A DNA stretch of 64,000 nt from Phycisphaerae bacterium RAS1 (GTDB lineage Bacteria; Planctomycetota; Phycisphaerae; UBA1845; Fen-1342), in NCBI GenBank assembly GCA_007859745.1, contig SMLU01000004.1:248001-312000 (forward strand), given 5' to 3'. Made by a program: the position numbers and the translations under genes. Under the pieces are notes generated by a model that did no database searches, was not told the origin of the DNA, and saw only the letters and a list, made by a program, of their open reading frames with translations. Position 1 is the stretch's first letter; each line of letters begins with the position of its first letter. Of this stretch, positions 41,446-50,773 are shown in pieces.

Positions 41446-44184
41446 ATGAGAATCACGGCACTGGAGGCCTTCGGCATCGATCCGCGCATCCTCGTCCTGT
41501 GGCAGCAGGCGGGATTTACAGAACTCCTTCCGATCCAGCAGCAGGCCGTGCAAAGGGCCAAGGTTCTGGACGGCGAAAACGCGGTCATCTTCTCACCGAC
41601 GTCATCGGGCAAGACGTTCGTTGGCGAGATGGCCGCAGTCAGAACTGCGCGAAAGAGCCGACGCGTGCTCTACCTCGTGCCGCAGAAGTCGCTCGCCGAG
41701 GAGAAGTTCCGCGAATTCCGATCGCGATATGGTTCGCTGGGCGTGCGCGTGGTCATCTCGACGCGGGACCGCAGGGACAACGACCTGGACATCCGCCGCG
41801 GCCGGTTTCACATCGCCGTGATTGTCTTCGAGAAGATGCACGCGCTGATGGTGAATAGCCCGACAATCCTGCGCAACGTGGGCCTGGTCGTGATCGACGA
41901 GCTGCAAATGCTCGGGGACGAGACGCGCGGCCCGGCGCTTGAGATTCTTCTGACGAAGGTGCTGCTCGCCGCGCACAAGCCTCAGATCATCTGTCTCTCC
42001 GCGGTACTCGGGAACGCGAAAGACCTGGCGAACTGGCTGGGCGCGACGCTCTGCGAAGATCACAGACGACCCGTCGAGCTGCGGCGCGGGGTGCTTTACC
42101 AGGGCCTCTTCAGCTACATGGAGCACAACGAGAAAAGGCAGAGTTCCGAGCCGTTGGCCGGATCGAATGGCGAGGCGAATCGGCTCGCCATTCTCGTTGA
42201 GCAGGTCAGATCGCTGGCGACGCGCGGTGAGCAGAGCCTGGTCTTCTGCCGGAGCAAGAAGGAATGCATGGAGACCGCACGTCCAATCGCGGCGGCGCTT
42301 GACCTTGGCCACGCGGATGGCGCGCTTACGGAATTGCGGGATCTTGAGGACTCGGATGGAAAAGACTATCTGGCGAAGCTGCTTCAACGGCGCGTGGCGT
42401 TCCACAACGCCGATCTGGATTGGCACCAGCGCGAGGTCATCGAGCGCGCGTTCCGCCGCGGCGAGATCCTCGTGGTTTGTTCCACGACGACTCTCGCGAT
42501 GGGGTTGAATCTGCCGGCGCGCAACGTCTTCATCGACACGGAACGATGGGAACGGGATCGGGCTGGGCGCTGGACAACCGTTCCTATCAGCCAGGCCGAA
42601 TACGAGAACATCAGCGGTCGTGCCGGCCGCCTGGGGCTAGAGAAGAACTTTGGCCGTGCGATTGTCATCGCGGAGAGCGAGTTCGATCAGGACAGGCTGT
42701 TCGAGACCTACGTGCGGGGTGAGCTGGGTGACCTCGAGCCCGCGCTTGCGACGGTCCCGCTGTCGCAGCACGTACTGAACCTGGTCGCGTCGCGCATGTG
42801 CCATTCGGAAGCGGAGATTCGCGAAATTCTGCTGGCTTCATATACGGGCTCAGTACATTGGCGCGGCGACGGCCGAGAAGCGGGATTTGCGGAGAAGCTG
42901 CATGAGGCGATTCATCACTGCGTCGATGGCGGGTTGATCGTTCGCGGTAAGAAGGGGCTGGAGGCGACCGAGATCGGCAAGCTGGCCGCCGCCAGAGGTG
43001 TCGCGGTGGATACCGCTATTGAGATGCACGCATTCCTGCGGGATGGCGCTGAACGGGCGAGCGAAATCGGCACATTCGAGGTGGTCTGGCACCTGACGGG
43101 CACGGCCGATGGCCAACGCATCCACTTCAACCTCTCGAAGAGTGAATGGCAGTCCGGAGAGTACGCAGCCATCCTGACCACGGAGCTGGGTTCTGTCGCT
43201 CCCGCGGTCCGCCGGCGGCTCCGCGCTGAAATCGGGAATCTGGAAATTAGCTACGAGAGCACGCAGCGGGCCAAAAAGGCGCTCCTGCTGTGCGACTGGG
43301 TGCGCGGTCTGCCCACGAGGCAGATCGAGGCGCGCTTTCACTGCTTCGCTGGGAGTATCTCCGGACTCGGGAGCGAGTTCGCGTGGCTGGCCGAAACGTC
43401 AACCGGAATGGCCAAGGTCATCGGCTGGCCGAACGAGTCAGTGGCGCGGTTGGAGTCCCTGTCAGGACAGCTCGTCCACGGCGTTGAATCGGCGGGCTTG
43501 CCGCTCACGGCCATCCGCCTTCGCGGGTTCAGCCGCGGTCGAATCATGGCGCTCGTTGCGAAGGGCTGGCACGCGATGGAGAAGCTGATCGCCGCCCCGC
43601 TCGAGGAGTTGCGCAAACTGGTGACAAAGCCGGTCGCGGAGGCCCTCCGCGATCAAGTCGCTCGACTGCTGGAGCGAAAAGCGGCGCAGGCGGACGATGC
43701 GTCTCAGGCGGCTGGCGGCGCGCCGGCTGGTTCCGATGAGTCGGGCGAGCCGCCAGACTGGGAACCAACTTATTCGCCCGCTGATGACCTCGGCGCACGG
43801 TACGAGAGTGATGCGACGGTCCATCTGGACGGGCAAGCGAACAAGAAGCGCCATCTCGTCCTGATCAATAACCAGGACGTCTATGTCACGCAGCAGTCGT
43901 TCGAGACCGCCCTGAAGCTGGCCATCAAAGCCAAGTCGTCAGATCTGGGGTGGGTGCCGGTGCAGCAGATTTGCGCGGATGATAATCACCATCAGGTCAT
44001 TCGGCGGCTCAGGCAGGATCTGGAGCCGGCCGGTCTGGATGTGAACAAACTCGTCGAGAACAACAGCAGCAAGTCCTATAGGTTCTCGGTTCCTCCCGAT
44101 CTTATCAGCTGGAACGACTCGCGCATCCGCGCTCACGCGCCACAACTCGCAAATCTGCTAGACGCCGCGGCCGAATCCGCGTAG
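41446..44184 (+). CDS. Ski2/Hel308-like superfamily 2 helicase
   Basis: 912 aa. Walker A is 'SPTSSGKT' (50-57), Walker B 'VVIDELQML' (DELQ at 151-154), motif III 'LSAVLGN', motif V 'STTTLAMGLNLPARNV' and motif VI 'ENISGRAGRLG', the Ski2-family form. A winged-helix and ratchet-like region follow. The Asp/Pro-rich stretch (~735-790) leads to a C-terminal ~100-residue domain that looks like a winged helix ('NQDVYVTQQSFETALKLA'). ATP-driven unwinding of DNA or RNA is expected. It stands alone behind the repressor, apart from the phage replication module, so it could be accessory or defence cargo; that is inference. Confidence 0.85.
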   Translation: MRITALEAFGIDPRILVLWQQAGFTELLPIQQQAVQRAKVLDGENAVIFSPTSSGKTFVGEMAAVRTARKSRRVLYLVPQKSLAEEKFREFRSRYGSLGVRVVISTRDRRDNDLDIRRGRFHIAVIVFEKMHALMVNSPTILRNVGLVVIDELQMLGDETRGPALEILLTKVLLAAHKPQIICLSAVLGNAKDLANWLGATLCEDHRRPVELRRGVLYQGLFSYMEHNEKRQSSEPLAGSNGEANRLAILVEQVRSLATRGEQSLVFCRSKKECMETARPIAAALDLGHADGALTELRDLEDSDGKDYLAKLLQRRVAFHNADLDWHQREVIERAFRRGEILVVCSTTTLAMGLNLPARNVFIDTERWERDRAGRWTTVPISQAEYENISGRAGRLGLEKNFGRAIVIAESEFDQDRLFETYVRGELGDLEPALATVPLSQHVLNLVASRMCHSEAEIREILLASYTGSVHWRGDGREAGFAEKLHEAIHHCVDGGLIVRGKKGLEATEIGKLAAARGVAVDTAIEMHAFLRDGAERASEIGTFEVVWHLTGTADGQRIHFNLSKSEWQSGEYAAILTTELGSVAPAVRRRLRAEIGNLEISYESTQRAKKALLLCDWVRGLPTRQIEARFHCFAGSISGLGSEFAWLAETSTGMAKVIGWPNESVARLESLSGQLVHGVESAGLPLTAIRLRGFSRGRIMALVAKGWHAMEKLIAAPLEELRKLVTKPVAEALRDQVARLLERKAAQADDASQAAGGAPAGSDESGEPPDWEPTYSPADDLGARYESDATVHLDGQANKKRHLVLINNQDVYVTQQSFETALKLAIKAKSSDLGWVPVQQICADDNHHQVIRRLRQDLEPAGLDVNKLVENNSSKSYRFSVPPDLISWNDSRIRAHAPQLANLLDAAAESA

Positions 44185-44417
44185 CCGCGTATCTTTCGAC
44201 ATCTTAAGGGCTTACGGCCTGACATCGGTCTGGCGCCGCCCTGACGCAGGCCTGACGACTGCCGCCGGAAGGGCCGTGCGTCCGGCCAGCGCGACCGTCC
44301 CCCCGGACCCTGCAGTAAGTCACGAGTCAGTCAGCACTTCGTCATTTCGATCCTCCGCCATGCATGGCATCTTGGCGCGTGGCGATGCGCATTCGCGCGC
44401 CCCACTAGGACGGTGAA

Positions 44418-44654
44418 ATGCACGGAAGCACACATGTGAAACGTGACCGCGAATGGCGCTGCTCGCGCTGCGGAAAACTCCTCGGCATGCTCGAAGGGCA
44501 GCGGCTGCACATCAGCTTCGCCCGGGGTCACGAGTACTTCGTGGGCTTTCCGGTGACAACGCTCTGTCGGGCCTGCGGCGCGCTTAACGAGTTGGGCGAG
44601 CCGAGGCGCGCCGCGCTCGCTAAGGAGACCAGATTCCCAACGTCACCGCAATGA
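44418..44654 (+). CDS. Small zinc-finger protein, Com-like
   Basis: 78 aa, ATG with 'AGGACGGTGAA' upstream. Two Cys pairs, 'CSRCGKLLGMLEG' and 'CRACGALNE', frame a short beta-rich segment ('LHISFARGHEYFV'). This is the pattern of the phage Mu Com family of translational activators. A nucleic-acid-binding zinc protein is expected; whether it binds mRNA is not known. The 233-nt gap before it contains several 'CCTGAC' repeats but no clear operator. Confidence 0.65.
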   Translation: MHGSTHVKRDREWRCSRCGKLLGMLEGQRLHISFARGHEYFVGFPVTTLCRACGALNELGEPRRAALAKETRFPTSPQ

Positions 44655-44738
44655 ATCGAGATTCGTAACCGAGAGGCGCTCGACGCCCTGATTCGGCCTT
44701 CGTGAGGCGTCTGACGCCCGGCCGCAAGGCGGGGCGCC

Positions 44739-45497
44739 ATGTCGAGCGTCGATCGCGACGCGGACCGTAGACGACTTGAACGTGAGATTCTCGAAGAAGG
44801 CTATCAGCGACTGCTCGCACGGCTCAGCAAGCGACAGGTGTTTTTGGACGGATTCGCAAGCTGGGGAGCCGTCATCGACTTCATGCGTCGCGCCAGTTCC
44901 CGCGATCCGGCCAAGGAAGGAGTACTGCTCCCAATCGTCCAGGCCCACGCCGCGGACCGCGATCCGCGCTGGAGAACCATCTTGCTGGTGATCTTCTGGC
45001 CGGCGCTCGAGTCGATCTGTCGCCGGAAACGGCACTGGGACAGCGATCCGGACACGCTGTGGGCGAACGTGGTGTGGGCGTTCCTGCAGACGGTCTGCCG
45101 GCTCGATCCGGCGCGGCGGCCCGATCGACTCGTGCAAAAGATCGTGAACGACGTCTTTCACCGCCTGCATGACGAGTACCGGAGTCGGTGGGACCGTGCC
45201 AAGCGGGAGGTCGTCACCGACCCGGTCGAGTTGGCCGACCACGACGTCGAGGACGAGCACCATGCGGGGGTCGAGGCACTTTGGGTCGAGCAAGAGGCGC
45301 GCATTGCAGTCCTAAAGGCGCACCACATGGCCGGGCGGATCAGCGATGCCGACTTCCTACTGCTGGTGGGGACACAGGTCTATGGTCGGCCACTCTCTGA
45401 GTGCGCGCATGAATCGGGCCTGAGCTACGAGGCCGCGAAGAAGCGCCAGCAACGGGCCATCCGCGCCATCGGCGGCCTCCCGCCCAACGAATCCTGA
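44739..45497 (+). CDS. Sigma-70-like protein encoded on the element
   Basis: 252 aa. The middle ('TLWANVVWAFLQTVCRLDPA' then 'LVQKIVNDVFHRLHDEYRSR') resembles sigma region 2, and the C-terminus ('DFLLLVGTQVYGRPLSECAH' then 'LSYEAAKKRQQRAIRAI') resembles a sigma-4 helix-turn-helix. A phage-encoded sigma factor or sigma-like regulator of late genes is the best inference. The similarity is weak and I recognise no named family; it could equally be another HTH regulator. It is separated by 84 nt from the Com-like gene. Confidence 0.55.
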   Translation: MSSVDRDADRRRLEREILEEGYQRLLARLSKRQVFLDGFASWGAVIDFMRRASSRDPAKEGVLLPIVQAHAADRDPRWRTILLVIFWPALESICRRKRHWDSDPDTLWANVVWAFLQTVCRLDPARRPDRLVQKIVNDVFHRLHDEYRSRWDRAKREVVTDPVELADHDVEDEHHAGVEALWVEQEARIAVLKAHHMAGRISDADFLLLVGTQVYGRPLSECAHESGLSYEAAKKRQQRAIRAIGGLPPNES

Positions 45498-45563
45498 AAT
45501 CTCGTCGGTCCGTGTCCCCGTCCGGCGGCCGCGTCCCCCCTTTGCCCCATAGAGGTGAAGCCA

Positions 45564-45857
45564 ATGACCGGCAGTGCGGTGGACACGGACGTGATCGGCA
45601 AGGCGGAGGCCCGCCGGCTGCTCGCTGATGTTTTCGAAGAGGCAGCCCTCGTGCTCGGCGGCCTGCTCGCGGTTCATCGCGTCGATGACGAGTTCGTCTG
45701 GCGCTTCGTCAAGAGCCTGGACGTGATCCGCTGCAAGGCGGCTCGGCGTATCGACGAGTGCGACGCTGGTCCGGGCGCCGAAGCGAGGCGTCCAGAACCC
45801 CGTTTGCGCCCGCATCCGGCCATCGAGGACTTCCTTCTCAAGCTTCGGAGGTCCTGA
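45564..45857 (+). CDS. Small protein of unknown function
   Basis: 97 aa. Start at the ATG at 45564 because 'AGAGGTGA' lies seven bases upstream; a GTG at 45555 overlaps that site. Mostly helical and acidic ('AEARRLLADVFEEAALVLGG'), with a Pro/Arg-rich tail. No motif recognised. It is followed after 3 nt by another small gene, so the group 45564-46477 probably forms an early operon feeding into the nuclease gene. Confidence 0.6.
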   Translation: MTGSAVDTDVIGKAEARRLLADVFEEAALVLGGLLAVHRVDDEFVWRFVKSLDVIRCKAARRIDECDAGPGAEARRPEPRLRPHPAIEDFLLKLRRS

Positions 45858-45860
45858 CCC

Positions 45861-46085
45861 GTGCCGAGTACTCCCGCCATCGAACTGAAGCGCCACTACC
45901 GCGAGCTTTCTGCGGAGCACGCGACCGAGGTCGTCGGGACGGTCGCGGACCTCATCGTGAATTTCATCAAATCGCGCTCTGAACAAAGCGAACAGTACGG
46001 GCGACACGCGCCGGCTGCGACTCCACGACTAACGCGCCTTGGCCACGGTCACGGAAACGGCGAATTGAACGGGACGGGATCGTGA
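45861..46085 (+). CDS. Small protein of unknown function
   Basis: 74 aa from a GTG at 45861. An amphipathic helical N-terminus ('LSAEHATEVVGTVADLIVNF') is followed by a His/Gly-rich tail. No family recognised. It overlaps the next gene by 4 nt (GTGA), which supports it being translated. Confidence 0.5.
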   Translation: MPSTPAIELKRHYRELSAEHATEVVGTVADLIVNFIKSRSEQSEQYGRHAPAATPRLTRLGHGHGNGELNGTGS

Positions 46086-46477
46086 TGGCTGGGACTCGTG
46101 AAACCCGTCGTGAACTGGGCGCGCGGCCGAACGGCTCCGCGCCGCTCGACTCGATCGGCCAGGGCGATTTCCGCCGTGACTACTTTCCCGAGGACTTCGG
46201 TATGCACGGTGTGAGCGAGAAGCCGTCGCCGAGGTTGACGGATGTGAAGTTGCTCGAAGCCGAGGTCATCGGCGCCGCACTGCGCTATGTGGCGGTTGCG
46301 GACTGGTTTGAGGCGCGGCCGGTCGCGCGATGTCGGCAGGACGGCGAACAGGAGGCGATGAACGCATTCAACCGCGTTGAGGAGAAGCTGCGTCATGCCG
46401 TCCGGCCTCTGCTCCGGAAGCTCGGCCACACGCAACAGGTGCTCGAAGGCGCTCTGCGGGGGAACAGGGTGCCATGA
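46082..46477 (+). CDS. Small protein of unknown function
   Basis: 131 aa from a GTG at 46082; an ATG follows directly as codon 2. The middle is helical ('LLEAEVIGAALRYVAVADWF') and the rest charged. No family recognised. It overlaps the previous gene and the nuclease gene by 4 nt each, so it is co-translated with the recombination module. Confidence 0.55.
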   Translation: MMAGTRETRRELGARPNGSAPLDSIGQGDFRRDYFPEDFGMHGVSEKPSPRLTDVKLLEAEVIGAALRYVAVADWFEARPVARCRQDGEQEAMNAFNRVEEKLRHAVRPLLRKLGHTQQVLEGALRGNRVP

Positions 46478-47538
46478 CGATTCAATTGCCCATTTCGAGC
46501 GATGTGGCGCCCGCCGATACGACCGCGGCGATGTCGCGCTCACGCGAACTGCTAACGTCAACGCGCCTGGCAACGCTGCGACGTTGTGCCAAGCAGCACT
46601 ACCTCCGTTACGAGCTTGGGCTTTCGCGCGTGCGCACCAGCGACGCCCTGCGCCTCGGCGGCGCCTTCCACCGCGGACTGGAGCGTCACAACCGCGGCGC
46701 CGATCCGGCGGATGCGATCATTGATGCGGTCGCCGGGCACGAGTCCGTACCCGAATGGGCGGACAGCTTCGAGTGGGAGGTCGAACGGGAGACCGTCGAG
46801 CAACTTCTGGCGGGCCATTTCTGGCGCTACGAGAAGGACGACCTCGAGATCATCGCGGTCGAGCGCACCTTCGAACTGCCGCTCGTCAACCCGCAGACCG
46901 GTCGCCCGAGCCGCGCGTTCGTCATTGCCGGCAAGATCGACGCGATCGTACGGCTGGCCGACGGGCGGCTCGCGATCCTGGAATACAAGACAGCCGGCGA
47001 AGACATCGGCCCCGACAGCGACTACTGGCTTCGCCTGCGCTGCGATCCGCAGATCTCGCAATATGTGCTCGCGGCCCGGGCGCTCGGCTTCGATGTCGCG
47101 ACTGTCCTGTACGATGTGACGCGCAAGCCAACGATTTCACCGCTCAGAGCAACCCCTCCCGACAAACGCAAGTACACGAAGGACGGTCGCCTCTACGCCA
47201 CGCAGCGCGAGAACGATGAAACGCCCGAAGCGTTCGGCCAGCGCCTGCTGGTCGATGTCGGCGACCGTCCCGACTACTACTTCCAGCGCCGCGAGGTTCC
47301 GCGTCTCGAGGACGAGCTGGCCGAGTTTCAGGCTGAGGTCTGGCAGCAAGCAAAGCAGCTTCTCGACGCCCGCCGCCACGGGCGCTGGTTCCGCAACGTC
47401 CACCGCTTCACCTGCGGCACGTGCGAGTTCGCCAGCCTCTGTCTCAACGGCGTGCGCGTGACGCCCGGAACGGTGCCGTCCGGCTTCCAGATTCTCACCG
47501 ACATTCACCCCGAACTTTCAGCAGGAGATGACGCATGA
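46474..47538 (+). CDS. PD-(D/E)XK nuclease with Fe-S cluster motif (Cas4/AddB-like)
   Basis: 354 aa. The nuclease core has 'AGKIDAIVRL' (metal Asp, ~154) and 'LAILEYKTA' (ExK, ~169-171), the RecB-like PD-(D/E)XK site. A lone Cys at 38 ('LRRCAKQHY') and C314, C317 and C323 ('CGTCEFASLC') make the one-plus-three iron-sulfur ligand set of Cas4/AddB-type exonucleases. Role: DNA end resection for phage recombination. It overlaps the Sak4-like ATPase as ATGA. No Cas1 or CRISPR array is nearby, so a CRISPR role is unlikely. Confidence 0.87.
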   Translation: MTIQLPISSDVAPADTTAAMSRSRELLTSTRLATLRRCAKQHYLRYELGLSRVRTSDALRLGGAFHRGLERHNRGADPADAIIDAVAGHESVPEWADSFEWEVERETVEQLLAGHFWRYEKDDLEIIAVERTFELPLVNPQTGRPSRAFVIAGKIDAIVRLADGRLAILEYKTAGEDIGPDSDYWLRLRCDPQISQYVLAARALGFDVATVLYDVTRKPTISPLRATPPDKRKYTKDGRLYATQRENDETPEAFGQRLLVDVGDRPDYYFQRREVPRLEDELAEFQAEVWQQAKQLLDARRHGRWFRNVHRFTCGTCEFASLCLNGVRVTPGTVPSGFQILTDIHPELSAGDDA

Positions 47539-48401
47539 GCACTGCCCCATCGAGACCTGTGCCGGTCGCGCGCAACCGCCCGCCCGCGGGCGATCCGCCG
47601 CGCGGTAACGGCCAACCGATGCCGGAATCGCGAGTGTCGTTCGGCGCGATCAGCGAAGGCACGGGACATCGAATCGTGTTGTACGGACCCGGCGGCATCG
47701 GCAAGACCACGCTGGCAGCCACGGCGACGGGACCGGTCGCCGTCTTCGACCTTGAAGATTCGCTGCCGCGCCTGCGCGCGTCGTTCGCCGAGAGCGGCCT
47801 GAACCTCGACGTGCGGCCTGTTGCCGGCGTGCATACCTGGCAGGACGTCCGCGACGCGCTGCACGCAGGCGGCTGGGATGGCATCAAGACGATCGTCCTC
47901 GACTCGGCGACGCGCGCGGAGGAGCTCGCGGTCGCGCATACGATCGCGACCGTCCCGCACGAGAAGAAAGAGATCGTCATCCGCCGGATCGAAGATTACG
48001 GGTTCGGCAAGGGTTACCAGCACGTCTACGACACGTTCTTGACGCTGCTGGGCGACCTCGATCAGCACACGCGCGCCGGCCGGCACGTGATCCTGATCTG
48101 TCACGACTGCACGAACACCGTTCCCAATCCCAGTGGCGACGACTGGCTGCGCTACGAGCCACGTCTCCAGTGCCCGTCGAGCGGCAAGGCGGCAATCCGG
48201 CTGCGCGTGCGCGAATGGGCCGATCACGTTCTGTTCCTGGGGTACGACATCGACGTTCGCGACGGCAAGGGCACGGGGTCCGGCACGCGCACGGTCTATC
48301 CGTGCGAGCTGCCGCACTGCATGGCCAAGAGCCGCACGATCGCCGATCCGCTGCCGGTGACCAAGTTCGACACAACGCTGTGGGCACAACTGCTCAAGTA
48401 G
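47535..48401 (+). CDS. Phage RecA-like ATPase (Sak4-type)
   Basis: 288 aa, 'AGGAGATGACGC' before the ATG. Walker A 'LYGPGGIGKTT' is at ~50-60, Walker B at 'IKTIVLDSATRAEEL', and 'RHVILICHD' follows, as in the Sak4 group of single-strand annealing ATPases. The size fits. These proteins anneal or pair DNA during phage recombination with an ssDNA-binding partner; the following gene fills that place. The preceding gene is the matching exonuclease. Confidence 0.8.
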   Translation: MSTAPSRPVPVARNRPPAGDPPRGNGQPMPESRVSFGAISEGTGHRIVLYGPGGIGKTTLAATATGPVAVFDLEDSLPRLRASFAESGLNLDVRPVAGVHTWQDVRDALHAGGWDGIKTIVLDSATRAEELAVAHTIATVPHEKKEIVIRRIEDYGFGKGYQHVYDTFLTLLGDLDQHTRAGRHVILICHDCTNTVPNPSGDDWLRYEPRLQCPSSGKAAIRLRVREWADHVLFLGYDIDVRDGKGTGSGTRTVYPCELPHCMAKSRTIADPLPVTKFDTTLWAQLLK

Positions 48402-48413
48402 GAGACCAACCGC

Positions 48414-49178
48414 ATGCTTCCGAACCGCGAAGGGCGCTTCAAGGCCACGATCCTCGAGCACGGCGTGGCTGAGACCGGCCAGAACAAGCTCGCGACGTTC
48501 GTCGTCCGTTTTCAGCTCATTCAAGAGTTGATCAACGGCGAGTGGAACCCGGTCGAGGAGGAGCTCGACATCACGGGCTATTTCTACCTGGAGAAGAAGG
48601 ACGGCACGATCAACGCCGTCACGATCGACAACCTGACGGGCGCGTTCGGCTGGGATGGGCGCGATCCGTTCTGGCTCCAGGACGCTGACTTCGGCCAGCT
48701 CGTCGTGCAGGTCAAACTCGCGTTCGAGCAATACAACAACCGCACGCGCATCAAGGTGCAGTACGTCGATGCTGAGGACGCGTCGCCAGCGGGCGTGCCG
48801 CAGGCGGATGACGCAGCGCGCCGTTCCATCGCCACGCGCCTCGGGGCCAAGTTCCGGGCCAACGCCGGCGGGACGCCGGCGCCCGCACCGAAGCCGCCCG
48901 CCGGGACGCGGCCGTCCGCGCCAAAGGCCAAGCCCTCGGCCGCCCAGGCGCCGAAGCCCAGCACGCCGGCAGCGCCTGCGCCGCAAGGCCTCACGATGCA
49001 ACAGGCCTGGGACGCGTTCGCCAAGGCGTGCCCGGCGAACTGCACGCCAGAAAACGTCGAAAGCGAGTGGTTCCGCCTTCTGGGCGAGATGTTCCCCGGC
49101 AAGCAGCCGGAACAGCTCACGCCGCCGGAGTGGGCCACTTTCGTTTCTGAGGCGCCGCCGAAAGTTGTCCCCTTCTGA
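48414..49178 (+). CDS. Putative phage ssDNA-binding protein (DUF669-like context)
   Basis: 254 aa, 'AGGAGACCAACCGC' before the ATG. The N-terminal ~130 residues are beta-rich ('FKATILEHGVAETGQNKLAT', 'LDITGYFYLEKKDG'), compatible with an OB-like or DUF669-like fold. A long Pro/Ala/Lys linker (~155-195) leads to a short C-terminal helical domain. Its place right after a Sak4-like ATPase is the usual place for the phage ssDNA-binding partner. No direct ssDNA-binding motif can be read, so the function rests on context. Confidence 0.55.
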   Translation: MLPNREGRFKATILEHGVAETGQNKLATFVVRFQLIQELINGEWNPVEEELDITGYFYLEKKDGTINAVTIDNLTGAFGWDGRDPFWLQDADFGQLVVQVKLAFEQYNNRTRIKVQYVDAEDASPAGVPQADDAARRSIATRLGAKFRANAGGTPAPAPKPPAGTRPSAPKAKPSAAQAPKPSTPAAPAPQGLTMQQAWDAFAKACPANCTPENVESEWFRLLGEMFPGKQPEQLTPPEWATFVSEAPPKVVPF

Positions 49179-49204
49179 TCGGCTGGGGAGGCCCTTGGGT
49201 TCCG

Positions 49205-50773
49205 ATGCGACACGAACTGCGCGACTACCAGCGACGCGCCGTCGAGGATGTGACCGCCGCGCTCGACCGGCGGCCGATCCTCGTTGCACCCACCGGCAGC
49301 GGCAAGACGGTGATGGCGACAGCGCTGGTCGAGCAGCTCGGCGTGCCGACGCTGTGGCTTGCGCACCGCAAGGAGCTCATCGACCAGGCCGCCAAGCGCC
49401 TCGAGGCCCACGGTCTCGTGTGCGGCATCATCATGGCCGGCTACGCGCCGATGCCGCTCGCGCAGGTGCAGGTCGCATCGGTACAGACGCTGATCCGCCG
49501 CGACAAGCCGCCGGCGGACCTGATCGTCATCGACGAATGCCATCACGCGACCGCCGGCAGCTATCAGTCCGTCCTCGATGCGTATCCGGAGGCACACGTC
49601 GTCGGCCTAACCGCCACGCCCTTCCGCCTCGATGGCCACGGCCTGAACGACCTCTTCGGCGAGCTGGTGGTCGCGGCCTATCCCGACGAGTTGTGCGCCA
49701 CGGGCATACTGCACCGGCCAAGGGTCTGGGCGTCGAAGTCGCCCGACCTGCGCGGTGTGAAGGTGATCGCCGGCGACTACAGCATCGGCGCGCTGACCGC
49801 GCGTACGAACACGCCGGAACTCAACGCCGACGTCGTTGCGACCTGGCTGAAACGCGCCGCCGGCCGACGCACGGTCGCGTTCGCCGTGGACGTCGCGCAC
49901 TCGATAGCGATCACCGCTGACTTCCGACAGGCCGGCGTCGCGGCCGAGCACATCGACGGCTCGACGCCGCGCGATGAACGCGACGCGATCCTGTCGCGCC
50001 TCGCATCCGGCCAAACGCTGATCGTCAGCAATTGCATGGTCCTGACCGAGGGCTGGGACTTGCCCGCGCTGGAGTGTGCAATTATCGCCCGGCCGACGGC
50101 GTCGCTGAACCTACACCTCCAGATGATCGGCCGGGTCATGCGCGCCGCCGACGGCAAGGACGGGGCCGTCGTTCTCGACCACGCCGGCAACCACCACATC
50201 CACGGCCTGGTGACGCGGCGCCTGAACTACTCGCTGCATGGCGAGAAGGTCGGCCACAGCGAACCGCTGGGGCTGCGGCGCTGCGCCGAGTGCGGCCTGC
50301 TCTTCGAGCTGCACATCGAGTGTTGCCCGGAGTGCGGCTGGACGCCCGCGTCCGAGAAACCTCGCCGGGACTGGCCCGACGTACACGGCGCCGGCGAGCT
50401 GGCCGAATTCGACGACTCCAGCTTCGAGTACCGCCAGCAGATCTGGAACTTGATCGAGGCCGAACGCGAGGCGATGGGGTATCGGGACGGGTGGAGCTTC
50501 TTCCGGTTCAAGGAGCGCTTCGGCGAGCCGCCCGTTGTGGTGAAGATCGACGGTGTCGTCGAGCTGATCGACCCCGCCCGTGCGACGCTCGAGCAGAAGC
50601 GCGCCGTCTATGAGCGGCTGCTCTCGGTGGCGCGGCAGCGCCGTTTCGCCGATGGCTGGGCCGCGCATCGCTACCGCGAGACGTTCGGCTGCTGGCCTCG
50701 CGGGTTCGTCACCGAGGTTCGTGGCGAAGCGTTGCGCGAACGCTTTCTCGCCCGACAGGAGGCAGCTAGCTGA
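49205..50773 (+). CDS. Superfamily 2 helicase (RadD/DEAD-like) with zinc motif
   Basis: 522 aa. 'LRDYQRRAVEDV' (Q-motif region), Walker A 'APTGSGKT' (~29-36), 'VIDECHHA' (DECH, ~108), 'GLTATPFRLD', and motif VI 'LQMIGRVMRAADGK' define a complete SF2 ATPase. A four-Cys zinc site follows ('CAECG...CCPECG', ~360-378), and the C-terminus is helical. It likely unwinds or remodels phage DNA during replication or recombination. The stop codon overlaps the next gene's unusual CTG start. Confidence 0.88.
   Translation: MRHELRDYQRRAVEDVTAALDRRPILVAPTGSGKTVMATALVEQLGVPTLWLAHRKELIDQAAKRLEAHGLVCGIIMAGYAPMPLAQVQVASVQTLIRRDKPPADLIVIDECHHATAGSYQSVLDAYPEAHVVGLTATPFRLDGHGLNDLFGELVVAAYPDELCATGILHRPRVWASKSPDLRGVKVIAGDYSIGALTARTNTPELNADVVATWLKRAAGRRTVAFAVDVAHSIAITADFRQAGVAAEHIDGSTPRDERDAILSRLASGQTLIVSNCMVLTEGWDLPALECAIIARPTASLNLHLQMIGRVMRAADGKDGAVVLDHAGNHHIHGLVTRRLNYSLHGEKVGHSEPLGLRRCAECGLLFELHIECCPECGWTPASEKPRRDWPDVHGAGELAEFDDSSFEYRQQIWNLIEAEREAMGYRDGWSFFRFKERFGEPPVVVKIDGVVELIDPARATLEQKRAVYERLLSVARQRRFADGWAAHRYRETFGCWPRGFVTEVRGEALRERFLARQEAAS
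50757..50762 (+). promoter_or_regulatory. Perfect Shine-Dalgarno that decides a CTG start
   Basis: 'AGGAGG' lies exactly seven bases before the CTG at 50770. A TAG stop in the same frame directly precedes that CTG, and no ATG, GTG or TTG follows until residue 20, inside the conserved nuclease fold. Confidence 0.75.

Noticed and set aside
45564-46477. Toxin-antitoxin pair among the small early genes
   Set aside because: Three unknown genes with 4-nt or short spacing, but no toxin or antitoxin motif can be read.
46474-47538. Cas4 of a CRISPR system
   Set aside because: The Fe-S nuclease pattern fits, but there is no Cas1, Cas2 or array; the neighbours are phage recombination genes.
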